A stretch of DNA of 64,000 nucleotides from Absicoccus porci. Lineage in GTDB: Bacteria > Bacillota_I > Bacilli_A > Erysipelotrichales > Erysipelotrichaceae. Each line of letters starts with the position of its first letter. The stretch's first letter is position 1. The position numbers and the translations under genes were made by a program. The notes under the pieces are model-generated. The model was not told where the DNA came from. It made no database searches and was given only the letters and a program-made list of their open reading frames with translations. The stretch is taken from positions 332,265 through 396,264 of the forward strand of contig NZ_RJQC01000001.1 of the NCBI RefSeq assembly GCF_003725415.1, given 5' to 3'. Positions 8,600 to 17,643 of the stretch are shown here, piece after piece.

Positions 8600-9499
8600 A
8601 TGAGTTGGAAAACGATAGTAATTGGTGCTGAGTGTAAAGTGTCATTGAATATGAATCGAATGAAAATTACGATGGGAGATGAATATCATAATATACCATT
8701 GACGGATCTAGACACGGTAATCTTTTCACATAATAAAACGGTTATCACAATTCCTTTGATTACAAAACTTATGGAAAATAATGTAAATATTGTTATATGT
8801 GACCAGAAAAATGATCCTGTAGGCGTATTTCAACCGTTCAATATGCATTCATTGGTATTCAAACAGTTAGATAAACAGATAAATTGGAAAATTACACGAA
8901 AGAAAAAATTGTGGAAAAAAATTGTGGAACAAAAGATAAATTCCGAGATACAGGTGCTTCAATTGTTGAAGGTGAAAGAGGCTCCTATTGATACCCTTAA
9001 ACAATATAGAAATACAATCTATAATGATGATCAAACCAATCGAGAGGGAGCAAGTGCAAGAATTTATTTTTCTGCATTATTTGGAAAAGATTTCATTAGA
9101 GGAGATCCAGATGCAATAAATTTTGCTATGAACTATGGATATAAAATCGTCGCCAGTTATATTTCTAAATGTATTGTATCAAGAGGATTGATTACACAAT
9201 TAGGTATTCATCATAAAGGTGAATCCAATGCATTTAATCTAGTTTATGATTTTATAGAACCATTTCGAGCAATCATAGATGCATGGGTTGCTGTAAATAT
9301 TACAAATGATTTCACGATTGTGCAAAAACAAGAAATTATAGAAATATTGCAATGTAAGATATTTATCAATAACAAGTGGTTTCGATTAAATGATGCCATC
9401 GAAGACATGGTTGATGCATACATTGGTTTTTTAAATTATACTTCGGATCAATTGCTATTCTTTGATCTGAGTAAAGGTATTCTTTTTGATGATGAATAA
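8600..9499 (+). CDS. cas1: CRISPR-associated endonuclease/integrase Cas1 (type II)
   Basis: Cas1 integrates new spacers at the leader end of the array together with Cas2. The 299-residue length and sequence are typical of type II Cas1. Visible metal-binding landmarks are the Glu in REGASARIYF (about residue 149) and the His in LGIHHKGESNAFNLVYDF, with acidic residues in the following FIEPFRAIIDAW helix. The start at 8600 lies only 26 bases after the tracrRNA terminator stem and has a weak ribosome site (ATAGG). Expression therefore needs read-through or a promoter I cannot see. It overlaps cas2 by a few bases. Confidence 0.95.
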   Translation: MSWKTIVIGAECKVSLNMNRMKITMGDEYHNIPLTDLDTVIFSHNKTVITIPLITKLMENNVNIVICDQKNDPVGVFQPFNMHSLVFKQLDKQINWKITRKKKLWKKIVEQKINSEIQVLQLLKVKEAPIDTLKQYRNTIYNDDQTNREGASARIYFSALFGKDFIRGDPDAINFAMNYGYKIVASYISKCIVSRGLITQLGIHHKGESNAFNLVYDFIEPFRAIIDAWVAVNITNDFTIVQKQEIIEILQCKIFINNKWFRLNDAIEDMVDAYIGFLNYTSDQLLFFDLSKGILFDDE

Positions 9500-9842
9500 T
9501 TTTCGATTTATGAGATTATTAATATTTTTTGACTTACCAGTCAAGACGAAACCACAAATAAAACAATATCGTGAATTTATTAAATATCTTAAGAATGATG
9601 GATTTATCCGCGTTCAATATTCAGTATATGCGAAATTATGTATTAACAAAGATTGTGCACAAACTATTTCCAAAAGAATTCGACTGAACGCACCAGCGGA
9701 AGGTGATATTCGATATATGATCATATCCGAATTGCAATATCAACACATAACAAATATAAATAATACGCATAATCTTGATGAAAACATCACTACTGCTGAT
9801 AGGACACTCATAATAGGAGGATTAAATAATGAAGATTCTTAA
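9492..9842 (+). CDS. cas2: CRISPR-associated protein Cas2
   Basis: Small partner of Cas1 in spacer acquisition; the Cas1-Cas2 complex holds the prespacer. The 116-residue protein begins with the family signature of a ferredoxin-like fold (MRLLIFFDLPVKT) with the conserved Asp after the first beta strand, and contains QYSVYAKL typical of type II Cas2. Two ATGs (9489, 9492) and a TTG (9486) are possible starts; 9492 is a choice of convenience. It overlaps cas1 upstream by a few bases and the next gene by 14 bases, so the three are translationally coupled. Confidence 0.94.
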   Translation: MNNFRFMRLLIFFDLPVKTKPQIKQYREFIKYLKNDGFIRVQYSVYAKLCINKDCAQTISKRIRLNAPAEGDIRYMIISELQYQHITNINNTHNLDENITTADRTLIIGGLNNEDS

Positions 9843-10716
9843 TGGTTTGACAGGACATGTGTTTGTACTGCCGTTGGAGTCAGATGTAAACATTATAGCA
9901 ACTCAAAATAATAAAGATGAGATGCTTTCTTGTTTAATTCAAGCAACTAATGCAAAAAGAAAATTGAAAGATTTGAAATTAGAAACAAATGATGGAGAAC
10001 CCCTTGAATTAAAATTATCTCTAATCTATTTTCCATATAGTTCCACAAATATAGAAGCAAATTTGAACTTTAAAGCAAAGTCACAATTTTCTATAGAGCT
10101 GTCTGATTTTATTTCTCAAAATCCAGAAAAATTTCTTTCAATTGAAACCATACGTAATGGTATACATGATTTAAAAACAGATTCTGGTATTTATTCTTTT
10201 GAAAGAATTTTAACAACAGGATTAAATCATCATGTTTTTTTAGAGCTAAATGATTTTAAGATTGAATCTATTCTTGGAATGATGCAAATTGAGGATGATC
10301 AACTAACATTGAGTGAGAAATATGTGATGTTGTATAACTTAGAATTATTTGTTCATAGAAATGAATTAAAAATCGTTTATATTGATTTTCCAGTTGATGA
10401 TGAAACAATTTATTGGATTGGTTGTCAAAGAAATGATGATACTATTTTTTTGATTGATAATGAAAGTATTAATGCAGATAATCTAATAAACCTCCTACCA
10501 TGTAATTTTATTAAACTATCTTCTGTCGATTTTAAAGAAGACTATGAAATTGAGAGTCATGATATTCAATCCGTGTCCTACTTATTTCATGACTATATTC
10601 TCAATAATATTAACCAACAAACAGAAAAAAATATTCGATTCTTAAACCAATTTAGAGATAAAAATACAACTTTTTTGCTAAAATTCAATGACATAAAATA
10701 CGCTGAAGTCCTATAA
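9829..10716 (+). CDS. csn2: Csn2-like adaptation protein (atypical, 295 residues)
   Basis: Located at the csn2 position of type II-A loci, directly after cas2 and directly before the array, with a strong AGGAGG site eight bases before the ATG. Csn2 forms ring-like tetramers that bind DNA ends during spacer acquisition. The similarity I can see is limited to the C-terminal half, where a strand-helix pattern (NELKIVYIDF ... DDTIFLIDNES) resembles the RecA-like part of Csn2. The N-terminal half has no motif I recognise. At 295 residues it is longer than the common form of about 220 and shorter than the roughly 350-residue form known from streptococci. Assignment rests mainly on position. Confidence 0.7.
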   Translation: MKILNGLTGHVFVLPLESDVNIIATQNNKDEMLSCLIQATNAKRKLKDLKLETNDGEPLELKLSLIYFPYSSTNIEANLNFKAKSQFSIELSDFISQNPEKFLSIETIRNGIHDLKTDSGIYSFERILTTGLNHHVFLELNDFKIESILGMMQIEDDQLTLSEKYVMLYNLELFVHRNELKIVYIDFPVDDETIYWIGCQRNDDTIFLIDNESINADNLINLLPCNFIKLSSVDFKEDYEIESHDIQSVSYLFHDYILNNINQQTEKNIRFLNQFRDKNTTFLLKFNDIKYAEVL

Positions 10717-10750
10717 ATAAGGCACATTATGTGATAGAATAAGCTCAGAT

Positions 10751-11842
10751 GTTCTTGAGCATCCCATTTATTGGTATTATTTGATCTTCGATCATCGAGG
10801 ATAAAGAGACCGAGCGGTTCTTGAGCATCCCATTTATTGGTATTATTTGATCCCGACCGGATAAGTATATCCAGTGGAATCCGTTCTTGAGCATCCCATT
10901 TATTGGTATTATTTGATCTCTTCACATGGAGATTCCTTTTTCTGTTAAGTTCTTGAGCATCCCATTTATTGGTATTATTTGATCCCTTGGTGCTCATGTT
11001 GATGATGGCATGCTGGTTCTTGAGCATCCCATTTATTGGTATTATTTGATCCAACATCGTTGTAATTGACCCCCTCGGAATGTTCTTGAGCATCCCATTT
11101 ATTGGTATTATTTGATCGAAAATTCTATAAATTCGGATAAAGATTTTGTTCTTGAGCATCCCATTTATTGGTATTATTTGATCGGCAATATATGGATACA
11201 ATGAAAGCACGCTGTTCTTGAGCATCCCATTTATTGGTATTATTTGATCACACCAACCTCATTGATGAGCTGAGACTCGGTTCTTGAGCATCCCATTTAT
11301 TGGTATTATTTGATCTTCTTGCCCTTTTTTTGTGCTTCCTAGCCAGTTCTTGAGCATCCCATTTATTGGTATTATTTGATCCGCAACGGCACGTATTTCT
11401 GAAATTGTAGGGTTCTTGAGCATCCCATTTATTGGTATTATTTGATCAATGACATGTCTATGAGTGCTACGTACACGGTTCTTGAGCATCCCATTTATTG
11501 GTATTATTTGATCACAGACCTGGCCAATGGAACGCTGCGTCCTGTTCTTGAGCATCCCATTTATTGGTATTATTTGATCCTCAGGATGCACTTCATTATG
11601 GCATGAGTTGTTCTTGAGCATCCCATTTATTGGTATTATTTGATCCCATTGCTATTGATGGCAATCAGATTATCAGTTCTTGAGCATCCCATTTATTGGT
11701 ATTATTTGATCAAACATGGCTAAGAGGTATAACCTTATTAGTTCTTGAGCATCCCATTTATTGGTATTATTTGATCTAAAAAGACAAAAGATCATAGATG
11801 GTATTTGTTCTTGAGCATCCCATTTATTGGTATTATTAGATT
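10751..11842 (+). CRISPR. CRISPR array, 17 repeats and 16 spacers (type II-A)
   Basis: Repeats are 36 bp, begin GTTCTTGAGCATCCC and end GGTATTATTTGATC. The first starts at 10751 and the last at 11807. Fourteen spacers are 30 bp, one is 31 (10985-11015) and one is 29 (11712-11740). All repeats are identical except the last, which differs at positions 32 and 36 near its 3' end (ends TTAGATT). That marks the distal end, so the leader is on the csn2 side and the array reads in the same direction as the cas genes. Only 34 bp separate csn2 from the first repeat; a TAGAAT at 10735 may be a -10 element. No spacer matches other sequence in this window by eye. Confidence 0.98.
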
Positions 11843-11939
11843 ATGACTTGAGCAGGTGAATTATCAGCATAAATTAATTTTATATCATTTAATGTTTATT
11901 TATCTTATACAGATGTTTTTAAAAATGATACTTTTTTAG

Positions 11940-11968
11940 TTGACAATTCATCATTCTTCTTGTTAAAG
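11940..11968 (+). promoter_or_regulatory. Promoter of the riboswitch-pfl transcript
   Basis: A consensus TTGACA (11940-11945) lies 17 bases before TTAAAG (11963-11968), which also has an upstream TG. Transcription would start near 11975, just before the first aptamer stem at 11979. Confidence 0.6.
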
Positions 11969-11977
11969 TGTCATTGT

Positions 11978-12075
11978 ACTTATACGACTGACGGAATTGT
12001 GGAGCTTACCACGTGAAGTATAAGAGATTATAGCCGACCGTCTGGGCAATTTTGTCTGGAGGTACGGCTTTTTTT
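11978..12075 (+). promoter_or_regulatory. ZTP/ZMP (pfl) riboswitch with terminator platform
   Basis: The aptamer features of the pfl motif appear in order. P1 is a 7-bp perfect stem CTTATAC/GTATAAG (11979-11985 with 12018-12024). It is followed by CGACTGACGGA, then a hairpin GTGG...CCAC (11999-12012), and the highly conserved GCCGACCGTCTGGGCA block (12033 on). The last block can instead pair as GCCGACC...GGTACGGC (12033-12039 with 12061-12068) followed by seven Ts, an intrinsic terminator. Known pfl riboswitches sense ZTP/ZMP, which accumulate when 10-formyl-THF is short, and turn downstream genes on. Control of pflB fits, because the enzyme makes formate for formyl-THF. Confidence 0.85.
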
Positions 12076-12122
12076 GTATCTCTGGGAAGAAAGGAGTATA
12101 TGAGTTGACAGTGGAATTGTTA

Positions 12123-12140
12123 TAAGTTAGTCTTAACTTA
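12123..12140. promoter_or_regulatory. Inverted repeat between riboswitch and pflB
   Basis: A perfect 7-bp inverted repeat TAAGTTA/TAACTTA with four bases between lies downstream of the riboswitch terminator and 20 bases before the pflB ribosome site. A TTGACA at 12104-12109 precedes it without a well-spaced -10. It could be an operator for a second layer of control or an mRNA hairpin; the binding protein is unknown. Confidence 0.35.
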
Positions 12141-12170
12141 TCAATAATGTTCTATTCAAGGAGGTACAAT

Positions 12171-14408
12171 ATGAGAACAGAATGGAATGGATTTACCGGA
12201 ACAAAATGGCAATCAGAAGTCAATGTTCGTGATTTTATTCAAAATAACTACACACCCTATAATGGGGATGAATCTTTTTTAGAAGGCCCTACTTCAGCAA
12301 CTTCACAATTATGGTCTGAACTACAAGCTCTACAAAAAGAAGAACGAGCCAATAAAGGTGTTTTAGACATGGAAACAGATGTTGTTTCTTCCATCACCGC
12401 GTATCCAGCTGCGTATATGGATAAATCTTTAGAAAAGATCGTTGGTCTACAAACGGATAAACCACTAAAACGTGCCTTTATGCCATATGGCGGTATTCGT
12501 ATGAGTGAAGAAGCTTGTACGACTTATGGATATAAGCCAAGTGATAAGTTACATGAAATCTTCACCAAATATCATAAAACACATAATGATGCGGTTTTCC
12601 AAGCGTATACACCGGAAATGAAATTATGTCGACATAATAAGATTCTTACCGGTCTTCCTGATACGTATGGTCGTGGTCGTATTGTGGGTGACTATCGACG
12701 TGTTGCCTTGTATGGTATTGATTTCTTGATTGAAGAGAAGAAGAAAGATCTTGCTCGTTGTGGCGCAGGTAATATGATCGATACCGTCATTCGTCAACGA
12801 GAAGAATTAGCGGATCAAATTCAATCTCTAAAAGATATGAAGACAATGGCTGCCGATTATGGATTTGATATTTCCGTACCAGCAAAAAATGGCTTGGAAG
12901 CAGCTCAATGGTTATATTTTGCGTATCTAGCTGCCATTAAGACACAGAATGGTGCAGCTATGAGTGTGGGTCGTATCTCTACTTTCTTAGATATTTATTT
13001 CGAAAGAGATCTTGAAAATGGTACATTCACCGAATCTGAAATTCAAGAAATTGTCGATCATATGACCATGAAATTCCGTATGGTAAAATTTGCGAGAATT
13101 CCTAGTTATAATCAATTATTCTCTGGGGATCCAGTTTGGGCAACATTGGATGTGGCAGGTCTTGGCCAAGATGGCAGAAGCCAAGTTACCAAAACTTGTT
13201 TCCGATTCTTGCATACCTTAGAAAATATGGGACCAAGTCCAGAACCAAACTTGACTGTTTTATATTCTTCACGCTTGCCAGAACCTTTCAAGAAATATGC
13301 AGCAAAGATCTCCGTTTTAACAAGCTCTATTCAATATGAGAACGATGATGTCATGCGACCTATCTGGGGTGATGACTACAGTGTATGCTGCTGCGTATCC
13401 GCTACTCAAACTGGAAAAGAAATGCAGTTATTCGGAGCGCGTGCCAATTTAGCAAAATGTTTATTGTATGCGATCAATGGTGGTGTGGATGAAAAGACCG
13501 GCATGCAAGTAGGACCGGAATATCAACCAATCACTAGTGAATATTTAGATTACGATGAAGTGATGCATAAATACGATCTAATGATGGATTGGCTAGCTAA
13601 AGTCTATGTCAATACCTTGAATTTGATTCATTATATGCATGATAAATATTATTATGAAGCCGCACAAATGGCTTTGATCGATACCGATGTACGACGCACG
13701 TTTGCGACCGGTATTGCTGGCTTTAGTCATGTCGTTGATAGTTTAAGTGCTATCAAATATGCCAAAGTCAAAGCCATTCGTGATGACAAGGGAATTGCGA
13801 AAGACTTTGTGATCGAAGGGGATTTCCCACGTTATGGTAACGATGATGATCGTGCCGATGATATTGCGGTATGGTTGTTGAAGACATTCATGAATAAAAT
13901 TCGTCAATACCATACGTATCGAGATAGTGAACCAACTACATCGATCTTGACGATCACTTCCAATGTCGTTTATGGAAAAGCAACGGGTACTTTACCAGAT
14001 GGACGTAAAGCTGGCCAACCATTATCACCAGGTGCCAATCCTTCCTATGGAGCTGAAAAGAATGGCTTGTTGGCTTCATTGAACTCGGTGGCAAAAGTGC
14101 CATATGAATATGCATTGGATGGTATTTCCAATACGCAAACCATCAATCCAGGTGCACTGGGTCATAGCGATGAAGAGCGTGCTGATAATTTAGTCCATGT
14201 GTTAGATGGTTATTTTGATCAAGGAGCACATCATTTGAATGTGAATGTATTTGGTGTTGAAAAATTAAAAGATGCGATGGAACATCCAGAAAAAGAAGAA
14301 TATCAAAACTTCACGATTCGCGTTTCGGGTTATGCCGTCAAGTTTATTGATTTGACACGCGAACAACAATTGGATGTCATTTCTAGGACGTGTCATGAAT
14401 CACTATAA
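12171..14408 (+). CDS. pflB: Pyruvate formate-lyase (formate C-acetyltransferase)
   Basis: Glycyl-radical enzyme that cleaves pyruvate with CoA to acetyl-CoA and formate in anaerobic metabolism. The 745-residue length is standard. The active-site cysteine pair lies in [12 protein letters not shown] (residues 406-408; there are three Cys in a row). The radical glycine is Gly720 in RVSGYAVKF near the C-terminus. The ATG at 12171 is chosen over an in-frame upstream ATG at 12147 because AAGGAGG sits six bases before it. The gene is controlled by the upstream ZTP riboswitch and is translationally coupled to pflA, which overlaps its end by 14 bases. Confidence 0.97.
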   Translation: MRTEWNGFTGTKWQSEVNVRDFIQNNYTPYNGDESFLEGPTSATSQLWSELQALQKEERANKGVLDMETDVVSSITAYPAAYMDKSLEKIVGLQTDKPLKRAFMPYGGIRMSEEACTTYGYKPSDKLHEIFTKYHKTHNDAVFQAYTPEMKLCRHNKILTGLPDTYGRGRIVGDYRRVALYGIDFLIEEKKKDLARCGAGNMIDTVIRQREELADQIQSLKDMKTMAADYGFDISVPAKNGLEAAQWLYFAYLAAIKTQNGAAMSVGRISTFLDIYFERDLENGTFTESEIQEIVDHMTMKFRMVKFARIPSYNQLFSGDPVWATLDVAGLGQDGRSQVTKTCFRFLHTLENMGPSPEPNLTVLYSSRLPEPFKKYAAKISVLTSSIQYENDDVMRPIWGDDYSVCCCVSATQTGKEMQLFGARANLAKCLLYAINGGVDEKTGMQVGPEYQPITSEYLDYDEVMHKYDLMMDWLAKVYVNTLNLIHYMHDKYYYEAAQMALIDTDVRRTFATGIAGFSHVVDSLSAIKYAKVKAIRDDKGIAKDFVIEGDFPRYGNDDDRADDIAVWLLKTFMNKIRQYHTYRDSEPTTSILTITSNVVYGKATGTLPDGRKAGQPLSPGANPSYGAEKNGLLASLNSVAKVPYEYALDGISNTQTINPGALGHSDEERADNLVHVLDGYFDQGAHHLNVNVFGVEKLKDAMEHPEKEEYQNFTIRVSGYAVKFIDLTREQQLDVISRTCHESL

Positions 14409-15132
14409 GGGAAGCATTCATTCGATTGAAACTTTTGGTTCGGTCGATGGACCAGGTGTTCGCTATGTGATCTTTATGCAAGGTTGCCATATGCGTTGTC
14501 AGTTTTGTCACAATGCGGATACATGGAAAGAAATGCCACCAACTCAATTGGCTTCGGATGTCTTAAAAAAAGCATTACGATATCGTCCTTATTGGAAAGA
14601 AGGGGGCGGTATTACCGTAAGTGGTGGTGAACCCCTCCTCCAAATTGATTTTCTGATTGAACTTTTCACTCTTGCTAAACAAGCAGGTGTTCACACAGCA
14701 CTGGATACTTGTGGACAACCATTCACAAAAGAAGCACCATTCTTTTCAAAGCTTGAACAATTGATGAAAGTGACCGATTTGGTTTTATTGGACATCAAAC
14801 AAATCGATGAATCAAAACACAAAACGCTGACCGGATGGACCAACACCAACATCTTGGAATTTGCACGATATTTAGATGCCATCCATAAACCCGTTTGGAT
14901 CCGCCATGTTACGGTTCCTGGTATCAATGATAGCGATGATGAATTGAAACGATTGGATGCGTTCTTGTCCTCCTTACACAATATAGAACGCATAGAAGTA
15001 TTGCCCTACCATACATTGGGTGCCTATAAATGGAAACAACTAGGTATGGATTATCCTTTGGAAGGCATAGAGCCACCGAGTCAAAAACAAATTCAACATG
15101 TGAATGAAATGTTACACACACAAAAGCGATGA
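14395..15132 (+). CDS. pflA: Pyruvate formate-lyase activating enzyme
   Basis: Radical SAM enzyme that installs the glycyl radical on PflB using a 4Fe-4S cluster and S-adenosylmethionine. The cluster motif CxxxCxxC is CHMRCQFC (about residues 30-37), preceded by [16 protein letters not shown] as in the family. A GGE-like motif (VSGGEPLLQ) follows, and the end reads [11 protein letters not shown], typical of PflA. The ATG at 14395 has AGGA about eight bases upstream and gives a 245-residue protein of normal size; an ATG at 14374 would overlap pflB more deeply. A terminator overlaps the stop codon. Confidence 0.96.
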   Translation: MNHYKGSIHSIETFGSVDGPGVRYVIFMQGCHMRCQFCHNADTWKEMPPTQLASDVLKKALRYRPYWKEGGGITVSGGEPLLQIDFLIELFTLAKQAGVHTALDTCGQPFTKEAPFFSKLEQLMKVTDLVLLDIKQIDESKHKTLTGWTNTNILEFARYLDAIHKPVWIRHVTVPGINDSDDELKRLDAFLSSLHNIERIEVLPYHTLGAYKWKQLGMDYPLEGIEPPSQKQIQHVNEMLHTQKR

Positions 15133-15148
15133 ATCTTCATCGCTTTTT
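15122..15148 (+). terminator. Terminator of pflBA
   Basis: Stem GCGATGAA/TTCATCGC (15126-15133 with 15136-15143), flanked by As on the left and five Ts on the right, overlaps the pflA stop codon. Confidence 0.8.
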
Positions 15149-15187
15149 ACTTATTTATGTTAGAATGATAAACAATGAGGTGAGAGT

Positions 15188-16042
15188 ATGTATCAAAAAA
15201 TGGGACTTGTTGTAGAAGGTGGTGGCACCAAAGCAGCCTATACAGCAGGTGTTTTAAAAGCATTTTTACAAGAAAAAATATATATACCATATACAGTTGG
15301 AATTTCTGCCGGTTGTGAGATGCTCGCAAACTATGTATCTAGACAACCCTATCGTTTAGAAGTTTCCGGTGTGGAAGCAACCAGTCAGCCCATGGTCTTT
15401 GGTTTAAAAGCCTATCGAAAAGAAGGCTCATTATATGGTTTGGAAACCACCAATGCCTTCATTGAGTCCAAAGAAAAATTAGATCTTGAAAAATTTTGGT
15501 CTTCTTCTTCCAAGATGGATTTTGGTCTATATAATTTAGATACTCATCAAGTCGAATACTTTGATAAAAGCCATTTGGATGAGTCACAAACTTTGATGAT
15601 TGCTAGTTGTGCTTTATTGCTTTTGGCACATCCTTATGAATTTGAAGGCCAACGTTATATGGATGCGGGTCTTCGTGACATGATCAGTATCGAACAAAGT
15701 CTGCGCCAAGGCAACGATCGGCATATCGTGATTTCCACCAAAGAAATTGGGTATGTTCGTAAACCAGCACCAAAATGGCAATTACGACTGGCTAAACATG
15801 TCTATCATGACGATGTGATCGTGGAAGATCTAAAAAATCGTCATCTTCGTTATAAGGAACAATGGGATAAAGTCGATCAATTGGAAAGAGAAGGAAAAGC
15901 CATGGTCTTGCGTCCGCATAAAGATCTCGGTGTGACACGGTATACCACATCTGAAAAAAAATTACGTCCTTGGTTCCAATTGGGATTTGATGAAACGATG
16001 GAACGCATGGACAAGATCAAAGCGTTCTGTGAAGTCGAATGA
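15188..16042 (+). CDS. Patatin-like phospholipase family protein
   Basis: Predicted serine lipid acyl-hydrolase of the patatin fold, 284 residues, cytoplasmic by sequence. The oxyanion loop is GGGTKAAYTAG (residues 11-21). The nucleophile lies in the elbow GISAGC (about residue 40), and the catalytic Asp in the DAGLRD block (about 156) where patatins have DG/A. The sequence resembles the YjjU-like group of bacterial patatins; the true substrate is unknown. A GAGGTGAGAG ribosome site precedes the ATG. The next gene overlaps by four bases, starting a three-gene run (patatin, HAD, epimerase). Confidence 0.85.
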   Translation: MYQKMGLVVEGGGTKAAYTAGVLKAFLQEKIYIPYTVGISAGCEMLANYVSRQPYRLEVSGVEATSQPMVFGLKAYRKEGSLYGLETTNAFIESKEKLDLEKFWSSSSKMDFGLYNLDTHQVEYFDKSHLDESQTLMIASCALLLLAHPYEFEGQRYMDAGLRDMISIEQSLRQGNDRHIVISTKEIGYVRKPAPKWQLRLAKHVYHDDVIVEDLKNRHLRYKEQWDKVDQLEREGKAMVLRPHKDLGVTRYTTSEKKLRPWFQLGFDETMERMDKIKAFCEVE

Positions 16043-16782
16043 AACCAGCTTGTTTCTTTGATGTAGATGGCACATTGTATGCCCATCCCTTTCATGAAGT
16101 TTCACAAGAAACGATTGGTGCTTTGCATGCATTAAAAGATCATGAATATTTTCTGGCTTTGAATACCAGTCGATCAAAAGAGGAATTAGCTCATGTGCCT
16201 AGTTCGTTAATGAATATTGGCTTTGATGCGTATATCTTGGATGGTGGCGCATCCATTTATGATCGATCCATGCATCTACGATCAGCTACACCGATTGATG
16301 ACCAAATTGTTTCATCGATTGCGACATATTGTGAAAAGCAACAAATCTGTTGGCGATACAGCAGTGTTTCTGGTTCGTATTGGGGTAATTCCTATATCAC
16401 ATCGTATATGAAAGAGGCGTATTGGCAATTATATTTTCTGCGCATGGATGTTAAACCATGGAATGGCGAAACCGTCTTCAATATTATGATGGAATCCAAT
16501 GATCGTTCTTTAGCTTCGGATTGTACAATTACTTTATTTCCTGGCTGTATGGAAATCCGAGCAAAACAAACGGATAAATGGACAGGTATCCAACAACTTT
16601 CTTCTTTATCGCCCATTCTATGCTTTGGAGATGGTGATAATGATGTTTGTATGCTGGAAAAAGCCGATATTGGCATTGCGATGGCCAATGCCAGCCTAGC
16701 TTGTAAGCAAGTTGCAGATGTGATTTGTGGATCAGTTCATGAATCCGGCATTGCCACATTTGTGAAGGAGTATTTAAAATGA
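16039..16782 (+). CDS. HAD-superfamily (Cof-type) sugar-phosphate phosphatase
   Basis: Predicted cytoplasmic phosphatase of the HAD class IIB/Cof group, 247 residues. Motif I is FFDVDGTLY (the Asp nucleophile and the acid/base Asp, residues 7-9), motif II is the NTSR segment (about residue 41), and motif IV is CFGDGDNDVCML (about residue 197). Such enzymes act on sugar phosphates or cofactor phosphates; the substrate cannot be read from the sequence. Its ATG overlaps the stop of the patatin gene, and its own stop overlaps the next start, so translation is coupled. Confidence 0.88.
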   Translation: MKPACFFDVDGTLYAHPFHEVSQETIGALHALKDHEYFLALNTSRSKEELAHVPSSLMNIGFDAYILDGGASIYDRSMHLRSATPIDDQIVSSIATYCEKQQICWRYSSVSGSYWGNSYITSYMKEAYWQLYFLRMDVKPWNGETVFNIMMESNDRSLASDCTITLFPGCMEIRAKQTDKWTGIQQLSSLSPILCFGDGDNDVCMLEKADIGIAMANASLACKQVADVICGSVHESGIATFVKEYLK

Positions 16783-17618
16783 GTTATGTTTTAGAAAATG
16801 AATATTTATATTTGGAATGTATCGAAGCTGGTGGTGAAATCCAACATTTGATCAATAAACAAACCCAAGAAGAAATCATGTATCAAGGTGATCAAGGTTG
16901 GGGTGGTAAAAATCCAACGTTGTTTCCTATGGTTGGAAATACTTATACAGGATCTTATGTGATTGATGGCAAGACTTATTCAATGAAAAATCATGGATTG
17001 ATTCGTTATGCGACTTTGCAAGGTAAACAAGAAAAAGATCGATTGATTTTTTCTTTAGATGCGAATGATTCTACGTTGAAACAATATCCATTTTCTTTTC
17101 ATTATGAAATTCAATATCAATTGATCAAAAACCAAGTAAAGATTCAGTATCGAATTGAAAACACCGGATCGAAGGATATGCCATTTGGTTTTGGTTTACA
17201 TCCTGGTTTCCAATTACACGATACCTTTTCTTCGTATTTCTTATCTTTTGATGGAAATACCAACTTGGAACAACTACATATGTATGAAACGCCGTCTCAT
17301 TGGGAAAAAGTAGAAACAAAAGGATGGCAACTGAATCGACAAGATTTAGAAAAATACAAAACTATGATTTATCGTGGTCTACAAAGCCAAACATTAACGT
17401 TGATGCATAAGGATGAAAAGGTATTACGTTTGCATGTAAGTGATTATCCTTTTTTAGCTATTTGGTCCAGTCCGACACCATCGGATTTCATTTGTATTGA
17501 ACCATGGTGGTCTCATGCGGATTATGATCCCAATACCAAGGATTTCTACCATCGCGAAGGAACCAAGATCTTAAAACCAAATGAGGCATTCTGTCCTAGC
17601 TATACGATTGAAGTGTAA
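16779..17618 (+). CDS. Aldose 1-epimerase family protein (LacX-like)
   Basis: Member of the galactose mutarotase fold, 279 residues, cytoplasmic. The block GGKNPTLFPMVGN near residue 45, the ENTGSKDMPFGFGLHPGF region (about residue 127, with the His of the family), and a C-terminal CIEPWWSHAD motif are typical of the LacX/YeaD-like mutarotase subgroup. Members act on hexoses or hexose-6-phosphates. Overlap with the HAD phosphatase gene suggests a small sugar-handling unit, but no transporter is adjacent. Confidence 0.85.
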   Translation: MSYVLENEYLYLECIEAGGEIQHLINKQTQEEIMYQGDQGWGGKNPTLFPMVGNTYTGSYVIDGKTYSMKNHGLIRYATLQGKQEKDRLIFSLDANDSTLKQYPFSFHYEIQYQLIKNQVKIQYRIENTGSKDMPFGFGLHPGFQLHDTFSSYFLSFDGNTNLEQLHMYETPSHWEKVETKGWQLNRQDLEKYKTMIYRGLQSQTLTLMHKDEKVLRLHVSDYPFLAIWSSPTPSDFICIEPWWSHADYDPNTKDFYHREGTKILKPNEAFCPSYTIEV

Positions 17619-17643
17619 CTAGAAAGTGTTGTACAATTGAAAT

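Noticed and set aside
10593..11621. Long minus-strand reading frames across the CRISPR array (210 and 120 codons)
   Set aside because: They translate the repeat over and over with variable spacers between; no ribosome site; typical array artefact.
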